Shown: positions 23,509-37,974, counted from the first letter of the stretch. The stretch: DNA of 64,000 bases from Pristionchus mayeri (GCA_036245805.1 BTRK01000001.1:38080995-38144994); one strand, 5' to 3'. Translations and numbers: made by a program. Notes: generated by a model from the sequence alone, not told the origin.

Positions 23509-26500
23509 TCAGAGCTCGGGGTCTGATGCGGGGGGATTCTCCGGGACGGGATCGTCCTTGCTGCGGCCTTCTTCCTCGTTGTTGACGTCCTTCAGATGCG
23601 TTTGACGACTACCTGGAGAGGGAGAGTTATATCAAGTTGTGCAGCATTCGAACTGGGCCAAATTGGCCCCTTAGTCACGACTTCGAATTCATGCTGCTAT
23701 GACAAACGACTCCTTAAGAGGACCTTCCTCCATAAAATCCCCAACATTCAAATCACTAAGTTATAGCAACACGATTCGGATGATTGTGATTGACGCCCCC
23801 TTCTGCCCTCCCCATTTCACGGACATTCTGCACTTTGCCGAAGCACGCTTGATGATAAATATAGTCTCACGCACCCGTCGGCTCCTGTGGCACTTCGTTC
23901 GCGTCATCCGCGTCCTCGCGGCGGAGCGGATGACCGCGCGCGGCGCGCTCGTCGAGGAAGTCGCGGAAGTGGACGAGGGAACGGCCCAGAGTGTGCTCCG
24001 ATCTGTTGTCCAGTCTGCAATCCATGCAAATTGATCTTTAATCTTTAATCACTAATCGTTTTCATCAACACAGCAAGTGCCGTTACTAAAGTGACAGGGA
24101 AGAGTAGATTTCCAACGTTTTCTTGTCAAAACTCAATCAAGCCCTTGGAATCCCCGTGACTACCGTACCCAATAATCTGTGCTACCGTATACCTCATCAC
24201 ATCGGGCATGGTGAGTTCGATGCTGGCGATGGCTTGTCGGATCGGTTCCAGATCACCCGCAATGGCAGCCATGACAACGGTCGGGTCTTGGAAGGTACGG
24301 TAAAGACCCATGTCGGGTAGCCGCGGCGGCTCGTACCGGGGACTGCAACGGTAATGTATTCCATCCCGACACTACTAAATCCGTTACTAGCAATATGCAC
24401 TCGAGCTCGAGATAGTCGCGTTCTTTTGTATATTTCGCATACGAGGTCACGAGACAAAAATAATATAGCTTTATTATTCTCCCCACTGACCCCTCAGTCT
24501 CCCTCCTCCTCCCGTATGCTCTTCCGATGAGCGAGGCTGCGGTGATGGCTCGCTTGCGCATCAGCTGGTGGAAGTCGTCCGAGTCCGCGTCCGCGGGGAC
24601 CTGAGATTACGAAATGGATTATTACAATTAGGAATAATTGGCATGTTCAGGAGTCCATAAATTACTGCAATATTATAATGTGCAGCAACGAGGTACCATA
24701 ATAAATTTCTGAACGTACATTAATATTCGCCGAACGGGAAAATATTTTTCCATCCCGCGAGTATTGGTGTACGCTAACAATAAGTGTATCGTGACATCAC
24801 ATTGCAACGCGTTCTGCTCTCACATTAAAGCGGCGGAAAGAAGAGTCAATCGCAAACTGACCCTGGGTGAGTCTGCTCCGAGCACTCGATTGATCTCGTC
24901 GTGCGTGTAGACGTTGTGTCCTCTCATCACATCACGACCAGTCAGCGGCCACAGAACATCAGCCAGATGCAGCTGGTAGTACACCTGACAGAGGGAAGGG
25001 ATAATTAATAGTATTGTAGAGAGATCCGTTGGACGCCTTGGATTCAAAAGGAGTGGCTTATTCACGCCACTAGGTCGGATGAGAACTACTTCGTACTGTC
25101 GCATTTGACATATCAAAGGCGGTATGACGAAATAGTTCTCATCCGACCTAGCGCCCGAACTCACTAAACACATGTGTACTGGCAAGCAGTATACAGAGAA
25201 ATGCCGATTGAATCACAAGTTAGTGACGGCGAAATTGAGTCTGATCTCTATTTTTCACAAAAAAAGCAAAAAAGTGAGTCATGCGCGCGCTCACCTCAAG
25301 CGGGTAGAGCGTCGATGCGGATAGCGCGCGGATGGCGTTGGCGCGCACGCCAATCTCCGCCAGAGACATGTCTGAGATGACAATCGAGGAAACCGAGTAG
25401 GGCGAGTTGCGATCGGGTGTCTGAGAGGTCGCGAATTATTAGGGGAATGGAAAAAAATTGATTGAATGCCAATCACTGAATGTTGTATCACTAAATATCC
25501 CCCAGTAATCCTGAGAGCGTTTTTTTGTGACTGGTGGTAATATCAATTGGAGTGTCACACAAAACATTTCCAAATATTTTGTAGAAACATGCATTCAAAT
25601 AAAAGTATACCAATTTGGACATTCGTAAAAGTAAGGAATAATTTTCAAATATGAAAGTCACCTGTCTATCCCTGTTGTGATCCACCCCTCGGTAGCGCAT
25701 GATCTCCTCTCGAGAGATGCCGCCTGCAAGCACCTTTTTCCTAATCTTCGAATAGTTGTTCTACCCTCTTCCATTCTGCCACTCGCTCTATCGCTTTTCT
25801 AACCGAAGAGAAAGCTTGTATACTAGAGTGATTCAGCAGCCAATTTCTACCTCTTTCCTGCCTCTCCACCCACATCCCACCCAATCTACTTCTAGTGTAC
25901 CGCATCTACTGCATCTCCCTCTTCAGTACCACTCCTCACTACCGTACCCTGAGTGTCGAGGGCGAGTCGGAGGTGCTCGACGAGTCTCCTGTACTCTGGC
26001 TCCATTCCGTCGGTCGGGAGATTCGAGAGCGCGTCCCGCAGTTGGCTCACCAGTTCACTCTGTAAAACAAATGATGATATTTTTAAAAATACATATTTCA
26101 CTTTTCCCCACTCACAACTAATTTTCACACCACCTTTTTCACCTAGCTTTCACATCAAATATTGCTTCTAACGGCAATATTTATACGATTACGGTATTCG
26201 CTTGAAATTCAAAATCAATAACAAGGTCATTGTATCGTAATCACGCTGCATCAAAGGTGTATTCAATCAATCGATAATTTCTCCCTTCTCTACCGTAATC
26301 CACGTCCTACAGTATACCTGCTCCTCGGGGGTCAGCAGCGAACTGATCGATACGTCGTCATGCTGGGGGCTGGCTGGCTCCGCGTGCTCGTCCACGACAA
26401 CTTCGCCTGCAGAAGGACGCAGATTGGACATCTGACCCAGCCCACGCCCCATCGCTATCTCTACAGTATGCACTTTGTCAGCACTAGGTTGGATGACCAC

Positions 26501-29500
26501 TAAACAATACGCCCCACGAGTGCCCCACGCCCCATAAATTCAATAAAATTCAATCGCTACCTCTATCTACCGTGCCCATGTTATCCAGTGGTCACCATTC
26601 CTGATCATCCCACTACATAAATTAGATCAATAATTATGTATTGCTCACCAAGGAAGAAAAAAGCTGTCAAACATTTTCTCCACTGATCATCTATGTACCC
26701 GATCTCCTCTTTTCCCTCACCTCTCTCCCTCCTCTGTCTCTCTCTGGCCTCCACAATCCTCTCCCTCTGCTCTTCCTCCTCCTTCTCTCGCCTCTCCCTC
26801 TCCCTTTCCTCATCTCGTCTTCTCGCCCGCTCTTCCTCCTCGATTGCCAGGTCTGGATCCGAGTGGTTCTGGAAGGTGGGCTATCCTCTTAGGTCATTAT
26901 GAAACTTCAAATTGTTAAAATAAGAGAGGGACTTAGAGCACTAGATTTATCACACTTTGCAATTCTAAAATAATAGCTTCGATGAGACTTTCCCTCTCAT
27001 TAGAGCTCAAACGGAGGGTGATAAGACATTTCGACAAAACAAAATTGAAAAATGACATTTCGAAAACGGACATTTCGAAAAATTCACTTCGAAAAAGGAC
27101 ATTTCGAAAAATTGGGAGCGCGCACATGATTTGTGCCGCTATTATAACACGATTAAATTATTGCTTTGCCTTTTAAATTTTCAATTATATTACAAATCGT
27201 ATAGAAGAACCTGAAACTACAAAGAAAATTAGTTGAAATAATATTGTAGGAGATTTTTTCGAAAAGTCCTTTTGGAAGTGGATTTTTCGAAATGTCCGTT
27301 TTCGAAAAAGGTTTTTCGAAACGGTATATTTCAATTTCGTTTTGTCGAAATGTCTTATCACCAAACGGAGGGGGTGGGGGCTGTATCATTTTAGAACAGG
27401 TAATTTTAGAACTCCGCTTTTTGAACTATATTTTTGAGCTCAATGATGAATTTAAAACACTTTATCTGCAGAGTTCTAAACTGGCCAGTTATAAAATGGT
27501 ACGCCCCCTCAAGCCTCTCCTCTCTCCACTCACCAGGTACTGATTCCTCAGTCGCATCCTCTCCCTCCTTCTCTCCTCTTCATTACTCGGTCCCGCCTCC
27601 TCCTCTCCTCCTTCCTCTTCTCCCCCTCTCCTCCACTCATCCCTGACCACTACATCCTCCGATCCTCTCGCACTCGCGCGAGGGCGCACCTGCAAATATT
27701 TAACTCAAGCCCCAAACCTTTCCACGCCAGGAGATACAAACATTTTTTCGGGTTTAAAGAGAGGCCTACCACGAGCAAGTGAATATTCCCACCACATTCT
27801 AGTATGAAGACTGGCACTTTTTTCGATATTTAACTCACCCTCATATCTCACTCATTTTTACGCATCTCATGCTGATATTCGGTCTAACAGCGCCGCTGCA
27901 GTGGAGATGGAGTGAGAAATAATACGGGAGGGCGGGGAGAGGGGCTTGGCCAACTGCGCAAGAAGTGAACCCCCCCCCCAATCCATGTCGCAACTCACAT
28001 CTCTCTGTCGTGCTGCTCCCGCAGCACGCTCCATAAGCTCCGCCCACTGCCGCTGCTCCTGCGGCGTCGCGAGTGTCGCGGGCGTCGCTACGCCGCCCTC
28101 GCCTATCCTTATCAGCCGGAAGTTGTGCACTGCAATGCGCGGTCCGTGCCACCCACCTTCGAGGGTTTGCTTCTCTATGAATAACGTTTCTCGTGTTGCC
28201 AAGTTAGCCGACTATGCTGCTAAGTAAATCACAATTCCACAACGCATACAATGCTCGAAATTCCCTTTTTTTCACCGTCTTGCCCTATGAGTTGCGTAAA
28301 GATTCATCCCCATTTCAATATGGGCAGAGCCAGTGTAATTTTGCAGCAAAACCACTGACGATTGTGCGATGCGAGCGAGTCGACGCCGCTGTCGGCCCCG
28401 ATTCCCTCCTCTTCCGTTGATCCTCTCGCAGCAGCTGCCGACAGGCCGGCCTGACACATTCTCTCCAATTATTTCATATATATTTTATCGACGCCTGAAA
28501 GCGCAACTAGATACGAATAATTGATAGTATGATCGTACAGAGATTTTACTGCAGTTTAAAGCTAGAAATTGTACCGAAATCGTAAAACACAGTTATGTCA
28601 ATTTCGAACTATCAGATAACAGTGAGAAAGAGGCTAGACTTAAGGAAAAACCAAAGGTCAAAGATTAAAGACTCTTTCTCACCATCAGTCTGTTGCTGCT
28701 GCCCGGCTGCTCCTGCACGTACACCCTGTTCACGGCGGGCGGGCGAAGGGACGGAGAGTCTGCCAACGTTGTCACATATAATTATCCCTATCAGGATAGG
28801 GAAGGAATAAGGCCTTGAAGGCGACGAAGATAGATGATCAGGTGGTATTTGGGCTCGGGCGAGCATGTGGCTGGGGATAATGTGGAAGTCTGTGTTTAAA
28901 TCTTACGGGTTCGAAAATAAGCAAGACTCCGCCGTGGTACTAAAATAATAGGGGGAGCTCATTTGTGCCACTAATTGAGGTCTATGAGCATGCCCCTGGA
29001 CAACGAATTAGTGAACGAGATCGCTGGACGTGTCCCTGGACAGCAAGAGAGCAGGAGGCCAGCCTCTCGATTTGCAACTCTCTTTTTTACCAGCGACATG
29101 TACAGTGACCAAACGATCTTTCAAAAGTTCAAATATTAACCAGCCAATTTTTTTATAATAATTCCTTAATCAAACTACCATCATCATGAGAGCGCTTCCG
29201 CCTTGACTCCTGGCAGGAAGAGGCCTCCTCGGAATCCATCGCCACCTGTGATTATCGATTGAAATACCGTAACGGAAGTCAGTTCCCATTCGAAAATCGA
29301 TACCGTAATCCCCACTCACCGCCTTCCGCTTCTTCCTGCGGTTATCCGAACGCCGCATCGGCTTGCAATTGGGCACCTCAGGGTACTCGACCGGCAGCGA
29401 CGTGTCCTCAGCCGCTTCGGGCGCGGATGGGGACGCGGACGCGGTATCCGGCGACGCCGCCCGTTGCTCGTACAGCGGGCCCATCGGGCGTGCACCCGGG

Positions 29501-32500
29501 AACAAGGGCACCTACGAAAAAATCGATTTTTTGGGAAACAAACTAATAATTCGTTGAGTTTTTCAGGCACAAAAAGGCATTTTTAGTTGGTTTGATAAAA
29601 GTAAGATGTTGATAAAATAACCACATCTAGTGCTCACCGTCGGCACCGCCGCGCCATTAGCGGTCAGGAAGGGGAAGAGGCGCGGGACGTTCGCAGCTTG
29701 CTGCGGCTGCTGCAGCTGCCCTACGGCACTTGCAGCCGGAGGTCGATGCACCTCGACTGTTTCGAGGAAGAAACCGTTGTGGGCGCGACGCGTCTCCGCT
29801 GGCTCCGTGAGACGACCCATCGCTGCAAGACCATCTTGATCGATACGCTATCTTATCCCCTTTCTTACCGTAACATTCTACCGTAATCGATACAGTAAGC
29901 TAGCTACGACTCACAGTTCATCTCGCTGCCCAAGTAGTCGTGATCGTGGCACGCTGCGTGCGCGCCGTTCAAGTCGTTGCTGCAATTTGCAGCAAATCAT
30001 TATTGCATTCCTCTATCCCGTATTCTCCTTCTATGCTCGCATTGTGTTCGCGTTATCAATGAATACTTTTTATCATACGCAAATATGTAAATTCGGCACT
30101 TCTTCGGTTTTTGGCCACCCCCCCCCCCCCCCCCACCCGCTGCTCTCACTTATCCCACTCATTTCTAGGCGTTCCTCCCTGATTTTCGGCCGCTCAACCC
30201 CTCAATGATGGGAAATAATAGTGGAGGAGTGGCCAGAAGACCGAAGAAGTGCCATAAATGCTCACTAGGGATGCCAAATCGGCTCGCGCTCTCCTCGTTT
30301 CACACGCTCTCTCACCGTCACAAGGGGCGGTCGCAGATTCTCCATGGAGTTTCATATCGAGACTTAGCGCATTCGAAAGAGGAGACAATTCTAAGAAATT
30401 ATGTTGCTTTCAAATTTGCTAAACGATCTTGTTTAGATCTCGGCTGTATGGAAATTTAGGGAATTAGCCTCAGAAATAGCCTGGTGTTGACCTTTGCCCA
30501 CTTTTCTCCTCTTTCGAATGCGCTAGGTCTCGTTATGAAACGCCATGGACACTCTGCGACGTATCCTTGTCAGACAGAGCGAGAGAGAGCGTGTGAAACG
30601 AGGGGAGCGCGCGCCGATTTCGCATCACTAATGCTCACCTTCTGGCCGTGGATGCGGGGAGGAATCTCTGCCGTTCCCTTTCATACGCGGCTGCGGTCTG
30701 TTCGGCCGATCGTCCGTTCGCCCGCATCACAGCTGCCCGGAATCCGTCGGTGGCGCTGCAAGCACGTTTAGTGCGCGGGAATGATGGGCACGCAAGGCTC
30801 CGCCGCCCACATTTCAGCGCGCCTCGTAACGTATTAGTAAATCGGAAGGTGGACTCTCCTCTCATCCCATTCCCCTAATCCTTTCAATATATTTTCATAC
30901 ATTGTGCACTATTTGAAGCACCATTGTGGATATTGTTCAATTGTTACCATATATATCATCTGACCTAGTGCCTGATCATAATCAATTGCTACCTTAGGAA
31001 CGCTATAATTTGTTGCATATTGTTGCATAGATGATCACCTGCTGCTAGTAGGAGCGGGGCGGAGTCTCTCTCGTTCCCTGGCACAGGCAGCTGCGGTCTG
31101 CTCGGCCGACCGTCCGTTCGCACGCATCACATCAGCGGCGAAGCCAGACAACCCCGTGCGGTCGGCTGCAGCTGCTGCAGCTCCTCGGCTGGTCGACGGG
31201 CGGTCGTAGCCCGGCTGCAGCCGGTGCGTCTCCTGCAGCACGATTTCGGACTCGACAAAAACAACGAGAGTAAAGTAACCCTATCAGAGAATCAAAACCT
31301 CCCGAGCAAGCACGCCAAAACGTGGTACTTGTGAGTTATAACACCAACTGATTTACTGTAGTTTATGCTATAACTTCTTAGCATAAATTTGCTCCCCTAC
31401 CTTCAGTTCTACAAAAAATCAATATTCCATCATTACTGTAACTCACAAGGTACTGTATTCTGGCGGCCTCCTGCTCGTGCGTGGACAGCGCCGACGTGAG
31501 CACCGTAGAGTGAGAAGAACCGGCCTGCGAGTGAGCGCCCATCCTTCAATATCGATCAGTTGGCGATTAAAAACTTTCTCCGTTTAGCGTGAGCCCCGCC
31601 CACTTCTAACTCCGCCCCTTCCACGGTTTAGTGAATAAGTTAAGGGCTTAGTATGGTCACAATTCTTGCTTTACCAACAATCAATGCTCCCAAAAAATAT
31701 ATTGGTATCTCAGACGCTTCCTTCCTTAAGTTCTTCGGAAAATCAAAATTGCGCCGTTACCGTACCCGTAGTCGGGTGGCGGTTGGTCGAAGCCCGATAT
31801 CTGCTGCAGCTGCTGCGCGGCCGCTTCTGCGTCCGCAGCAGCATCAACCAAGCGCAGCACGTAGCGGCGATTCGTCGCAGCCAGCATCTCATTTACCAAC
31901 CGCCTCTCCTCTGCTCGCAGCTCCGCCTACAATAGGGGCTGTGTCACTTTAGAACTGGCCAATATAAAAAATTGTTTTTTTTTAAACTCACAAATGATAA
32001 CCACCTCCTAAAAGAAAAAAAACAAAGTGAATATAGCGATGATCGTGGATTTCCGGTGCAGTACAGTAACCATTGCTACAGCAAGTCTCGATACGGTAAC
32101 CCTACCGTACCCATTCCTCCTCGCTGGGAGACTCGTCGAGCATGTCGAGATGTTGGTAGATCTGATTGCGCAGCCGCATGCGCTCCTCGTCGTACACGTC
32201 GAACCCTATAAGACATGCGGCACTTTCTAAGTTTAGCGGAAGCCCAGCCCCCTTCTAACTTCGTCCCTTTCCTGTTTAACGGAGTACTCAAGGGCATATT
32301 AAGGCCATTTGCCAAATGTTACATTACCTTACAGTGCCAACAATCACTACTTCCACTAAACACGGAACCAGCCATGTACCATGTATCAAGAACCATCATG
32401 ATTTGTGACTCTATACCTTCACTCTCTCACAAGAGCTAAATTAGGTAGTCACTAGGTCCCCCAACACAACGAATCGCCAAGGAGTGACGTACATCAATAT

Positions 32501-35500
32501 CATCAAGAAGATTTCCGAATTTCCTGTTCGTTTATGGATGGAATAAATATTTGTATTTGTATTTAGGCAGGATGAGAACTGTGACGTCGCGCCGCCTTTG
32601 ATATATCAGAGGTGGAATGACGTCATAGTTCTCATCCGTTATAGCGCCTTAATTAGTATTCGTACCGCCGAATCGCTGTGCTTGACGGGCCTGTTGATTG
32701 AGCAGCGCGATAGCATCCGGCCGCTGGTTCATCTGCATCTGCCCTCGCATTACCGAAATGGCGCGATCGAGATCTGCAAGCGATTGGCTGCATTTACAAT
32801 TACCCGGCAGGAATGTATGTACCAGTTCCCTGTTTGAGTTTAGTCAGTCAGTTCGCGAATCACAACAACAATATTAATCTAGCGCTTTCTTGCCATTTTC
32901 TTTCTATTCGTTCTCGCGTTTCTACCTGAACCGGGTGGTAAGACATTTCGAACAAACCATTTCGAACTAGGACGTTTCGCACAATTTTCGCGAATTTTCA
33001 TGAGCGCGCACACTACTTTGGAAGCTCTTTTCGCATTATTTAAATGACTTTTTACGTAATTTATTTATCAATTACGTTCTTGACAGTGCCGAAAAATATA
33101 TTAATGAGAACAAAATCCTTATTAATTAAGTTTTGGGTGAAATTGTGCGAAACGTCCTAGTTCGGAATGTCGTTATTCGATTTTGTTTGTTCGAGATGTC
33201 TTATCACCCCTGAACCGCATACACATTGCTTGCTACCGTACCCGCTACCGTATCCGCCATCGTCTTCTGAGGGAGCTCCAGTTCCTCTAAGAAGATGTAC
33301 AGCAGGCGCTGGGTGAATTCGAGCGCCAGCTGCAGCACTTCGTAGTTGACCGAGCGGTAGTTGAGGGTGTCGTGCCTGTCTGAAAGAGGACAAACAATCA
33401 ACCAATTTATTTTATCAAACGGAGGTCGCGCAGAAGATGCTGGGTCTGCATTGTTCAATAGTTGCCAGAGATGAAAAGGGTATCGCCGGATTCATGGCCG
33501 AGTGGTCTGAGGCGCATGCATTTATGGAACATGGTAGGAAACGTGAGGTCTGGTTCGAATCCTGCCATACATAAACACGTTTGCCCAGCTTAGAGGAATG
33601 TGTGGTTAACTTCTCAAAATTGGGCAAAAGTTGCAAAAGGAGTTGCACAGGGTGCGATTCGAACCACAGCCGGCGAATCATACCATGTCTGATAAATGCA
33701 AGCGCCTTAGACCACTAGGCCATGAACTCTACCGACGTTCCAGCACATGTATTTCATCTCTGATAGTTGCACTCCACCAGTGGGTTCCAATTAGAGTTCC
33801 AAAATCAGGTATGCATCTCTTCATTCCCCACACTCTCTCGCCGCTCGACCGGTCGAGAGTGTGGGAAATGAAGAGATGAATACCTGATTTTGGAACTCTA
33901 GTTCCAATACATCGGTTCAGGTCGTCTCTCCACCAATGGACAAGACTACTGTTAGCAAGCAAAGACGGTGATCATCCGGCCTAGTGTTGGCGTTTTTTTT
34001 TACTCTTTCCGATCGCTCTCGTTCGAAAATGAGAGAGCGGAACGATTCCCAAATTCCGACTTTAATTTTGCATAGAGTAAAATGAATCTCTCAACTTTCT
34101 TTCAGAGATCCAACGGATCTCAAAAATACGAAATGAGGCGAGCAGACCGATAGCGGAATGGAGTGAGATTGAAATGGTCGATCCTACTAGAGATCCATCG
34201 ATGCTCAGAGTCAAACGACTCAGAATGAAAGATCCAAAAAGTGTCAGAGATTCTTCCATGAGTCGCAACGCCAACACTATCGGATTCCGACCTAGTGCCC
34301 GAGAAACTCACTGGCGAGTGTAGCCAGTTGGACCGCCATTCCGAGCAGTAGCATGCCTCGATTGGCCGCCTCGTGATAGACGTCGTGCTGCGTGTAGTGT
34401 CCGACCCAGTTACGCACTTCAGAGAGGTGATCGCGCTACAACAGAAGAAAGGTAAAGGTGCAACAACGTCAAGCCGATTTTACAGCCGTCAAAAAGACGG
34501 CTACGCTAGGTGGTGCAGTGCGGTGTGGCCGCCTACTGCTAGGGCTACGTGTCCCTGCTGTCCAAAGTGCTGCTAGGGAACGTCACTTCTCGCGACCGAG
34601 GCATCAATTAGATATAATATCTTCTAGTATCGATCTAGTGTCTTCTGATGTTCTGCTGTCGCCCCCTCACCCATTCCGCTCCCCAGATCTCCTCCTGCTG
34701 CTCGCTTTCTTCGTCGTCCTAAAATTTCTAATTAATTAAAACTAATTAAAAGCGTGAAATTCATGATTATCTATGTCCTACTTCTGGTCTCGACGCGCCT
34801 CGCGAGTAGATAGACTAGTATAACACGCGTGACGCGTAAGGATCGAATAGATTTGTTAAGAGGCTGGTACATTTTCTGACCCTTGCATCTATGTGCATTT
34901 TTGAATAGCCCATATGGTCCCTCACCAGGAACCATCAAGTTTTGTTCCATATCGTTGTCATCGACGATGTGAGACGCCTTCAAAGTCGACGGCTTCCGAA
35001 AATCGCCGACTTTGGAACCTCGTTGCTCGCTTCAAAGGAGGTCTGGTGACTTGGTTGAGAGGTATCCGGGGCCAAATTTCCTGGAGAATAAGCCTGTGCA
35101 ATCCGTTCATTGATGCGATTATTGATATTTTCATAAATCGATTAAAATTATTGATTTTGACCAAAATTTGAACCAGAAATTTTTTTGAGCTCAAACGATA
35201 GAGCGACGAATCGAATGGTATGCTGTTTGCCTATGGAAAATATGAGCAAAAGATGCGAAAATTGCAAAATAAGATTCTCCCGTCTGTTGTTTGACCCCCG
35301 TGGCTGACCGCGTGGCCTTTGATCTACCCTAGTCTCTCGCTCTTGCGATCGATTTTCCTTCTGTTTCGTAAAAATTAAGGTAGTAGGCCAATTTATCGTT
35401 AGAATTAGACAGGATACGATTGATATTGCCATATATAAAATGTCGTGGCCTATTAAAATAGGGAACTATTATGCGAATCTGCTAAAATCACTGTAATACA

Positions 35501-36953
35501 ATTGTTTTAGCAGATTCGCATAATAGTTCCCTATTTTAATAGGCCACGACATTTTATATATGGCAATATCAATCGTATCCTGTCTAATTCTAACGATAAA
35601 TTGGCCTACTACCTTAATTTTTACGAAACAGAAGGAAAATCGATCGCAAGAGCGAGAGACTAGGGTAGATCAAAGGCCACGCGGTCAGCCACGGGGGTCA
35701 AACAACAGACGGGAGAATCTTATTTTGCAATTTTCGCATCTTTTGCTCATATTTACCATAGGCAAACAGCATACCATTCGATTCGTCTTTTCGAGCTCTA
35801 TCGTTTGAGCTCAAAAAAATTTCTGGTTCGAAATTTTGGTCAAAATCAATAATTTTAATCGATTTATGAAAATATCAATAATCGCATCAATGAACGGATT
35901 GCACAGGCTTATTCTCCAGGAAATTTGGCCCCGGATACCTCTCAACTAAGTCACCAGACCTCCTTTGAAGCGAGCAACGAGGTTCCAAAGTCGGCGATTT
36001 TCGGAAGCCGTCGACTTTGAAGGCGTCTCACATCGTCGATGACAACGATATGGAACAAAACTTGATGGTTCCTGGTGAGGGACCATATGGGCTATTCAAA
36101 ATTGCCCAGAGCCCAATTTAGACTTTTCCAATGTACCAGGGTTTATTCGAACCTTATGCGACACGCGTGATAATCTCTCTCTAATCCATCACTTCCTCAA
36201 TATCAGGAGAATCAAACTATTCTGTACCACAACACGTAATATACTATTCGCATATCGTTATACTTTCGAGCGCAGATATAATATCAAATGAAGAATACCT
36301 CCGCCAGCGTGCGCAGCACGAGTTCCTCCTGCAGCAGCTGCACCTGATGCTGCACCCCGGCGCCTCGCTCGTCCACCAAGCGCGCAGCACGCCTCTGCAG
36401 CACGCACAATCTCTCTCTCCTTTCAAATCATTCTCCAGTTTCGCAATAAGGAATCTCTTCCACAGGATAACAAGCGCGAGAAGGTATGTGAAACAATAAG
36501 TGCATGGCCTTTCCGTTTCGCAAAAGTACCACTCATCCATTGTCCAAAAGCAGAGCTATAACACGAATCAGCTCCATCCACTACCTTCTGCCACATTACT
36601 ATCGCAAATCCATCGCTACCGTGCCCTCCTACCGTAACACCCCTCGCTCACCAGAAACGCCCGCGCATTCCTGATCGAGACCCTTCCGATGATTTCCGAG
36701 GGCGGATCCAGACAGGAAGAGGCTGCTCCCGAGAGCATAGTGTGTCTCGACAAGACGGAGCGTGCGTCGTCGTTGGCACGCGACGCGACCGCGCCGCTCA
36801 TCATCTGAAAATAATTATTATTTACAAAAATCATTTAAAATCAGTTTTCGATTCGGTCTCCCGGTGCACCTACCGTCAGCTCAATCATCTCCTCTTCGTC
36901 GTACTTTCTCTTTTTCACCTTCGGTCGTCGCTTCTTGACCATCGTCATGCCTC
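23509..36953 (-). CDS. Q2 exons 21-49: long cytoplasmic tail of unknown fold
   Basis: Exons: 36874-36953, 36652-36804, 36299-36394, 34312-34435, 33242-33379, 32666-32773, 32111-32205, 31766-31926, 31447-31543, 31039-31232, 30639-30755, 29915-29979, 29638-29822, 29320-29511, 29179-29245, 28683-28759, 28360-28450, 27999-28129, 27534-27689, 26721-26868, 26318-26406, 25948-26059, 25662-25723, 25295-25420, 24862-24984, 24491-24600, 24193-24342, 23875-24014, 23509-23612. After TM7 a basic cluster (VKKRRPKVKKRK) is followed by helical exons (NWVGHYTQHDVYHEA), then a low-complexity Gln/Ala/Pro centre, a Glu/Arg coiled segment (exons 39-40), and a compact conserved end (VYYQLHLADVLWPL). The last eight exons are best conserved with P: 34 of 41 residues match in the VYYQLHL exon. 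No catalytic motif is recognised. Exon 25 ends at a GTACGG donor, chosen because only it keeps phase. Large open introns hold repeats described separately. Confidence 0.65.
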
Positions 36954-37974
36954 CTGAAAAGAGATGGAAAATATAAAATCACTTTTCGATTCGTCTTCCT
37001 GGTGTCTCTACAGTAGCCAGCTTACCGAATCCTGCGAGACCGGCGAAGAATGCCCAGATGAAGACGGTGACGGGCACCAGCTGCAAAGAAAGTCAGCAAT
37101 CGATTTGTTGTGTATTCTACAATAAGACAGATTAAAGTCAGTGTTCGATTCGCCATGTTAGTGTAACTACCGTAAACTCATCTCTTACCGGAAAGAAGAT
37201 GAACACGAACAGGAGGCCGAGCATGCGGCCATCGCCCGTCGTAGGATACGCGCACGAGTGGATGTCGATCTCGCCACTGGAATGAATAGAGTCAGTTCTA
37301 GATTCTCAACGAATACTGTAGTGGGATGTGAATACTGTAGGGGGTGTGATCGTGCCATTGACTCCATCACCCCCAGAATCGATTGGGCACTTCTTCGCTA
37401 TTTTGCCCACCCCCTATCATCTTTCATTCTTTACCACGCAGAGGTTTTGATCGAAAAAAAGCGTGATAGAAAATCAATGAGAATTACCGAGAAATGAGTA
37501 GGGTGGGGGGGGGGGGGGGCGAAGACAAGAAATGCCGATGAAATGCCCAGATTGATCTTAGATCTCCCCTTCACCTTGCCGGATCGCATTTCCTCACTAG
37601 CACATTGAGGGAAAAATCTGGTGACCGAAGCAATCGGTCACCAGATTTATCTTTGATCTTTGATCTCCCTCATACCTTGCTAGATCGCGTCTGCTCTCCA
37701 GCGGGTCTGCCTCGGCCGCTCCATCCCGCCACTTCTCCGCCGCGTGCGCCGACTCGTGCAGCCAGCGCGTGTCGTTCTTCCTGATCGATTCACGCATCAC
37801 GCACCTGCAAAGATTGATCTTTAGAAGATTGAAGCATGTAACACGGACTGCCACACAATCCCCACCCACACGCTCGCCCGAGCCGCCCAAAATACCACCT
37901 GATCTCCCTTCTCCGACGCCTTCAAGGCATAATCTCTCTCTTATCCCGATGGTGAATAAAGTATAAGTATTTTT

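Noticed and set aside
33490..33740. Functional tRNA-Ser/Leu genes
   Set aside because: A and B boxes are good, but acceptor stems pair poorly and the copies sit in inverted repeats.
35148..35808. Matching open frames on opposite strands (both begin MAISIVSCLILTINW)
   Set aside because: They are mirror images produced by the large palindrome, short, without domain features, and end at the arm edges.
23509..36953. Reading the tail exons as a separate gene starting at exon 22 (MMSGAVAS...)
   Set aside because: Exon 22 has a normal TTTTCAG acceptor and is in phase with exon 21. There is no stop, poly(A) signal or promoter between TM7 and the tail. Kept only as a caveat.
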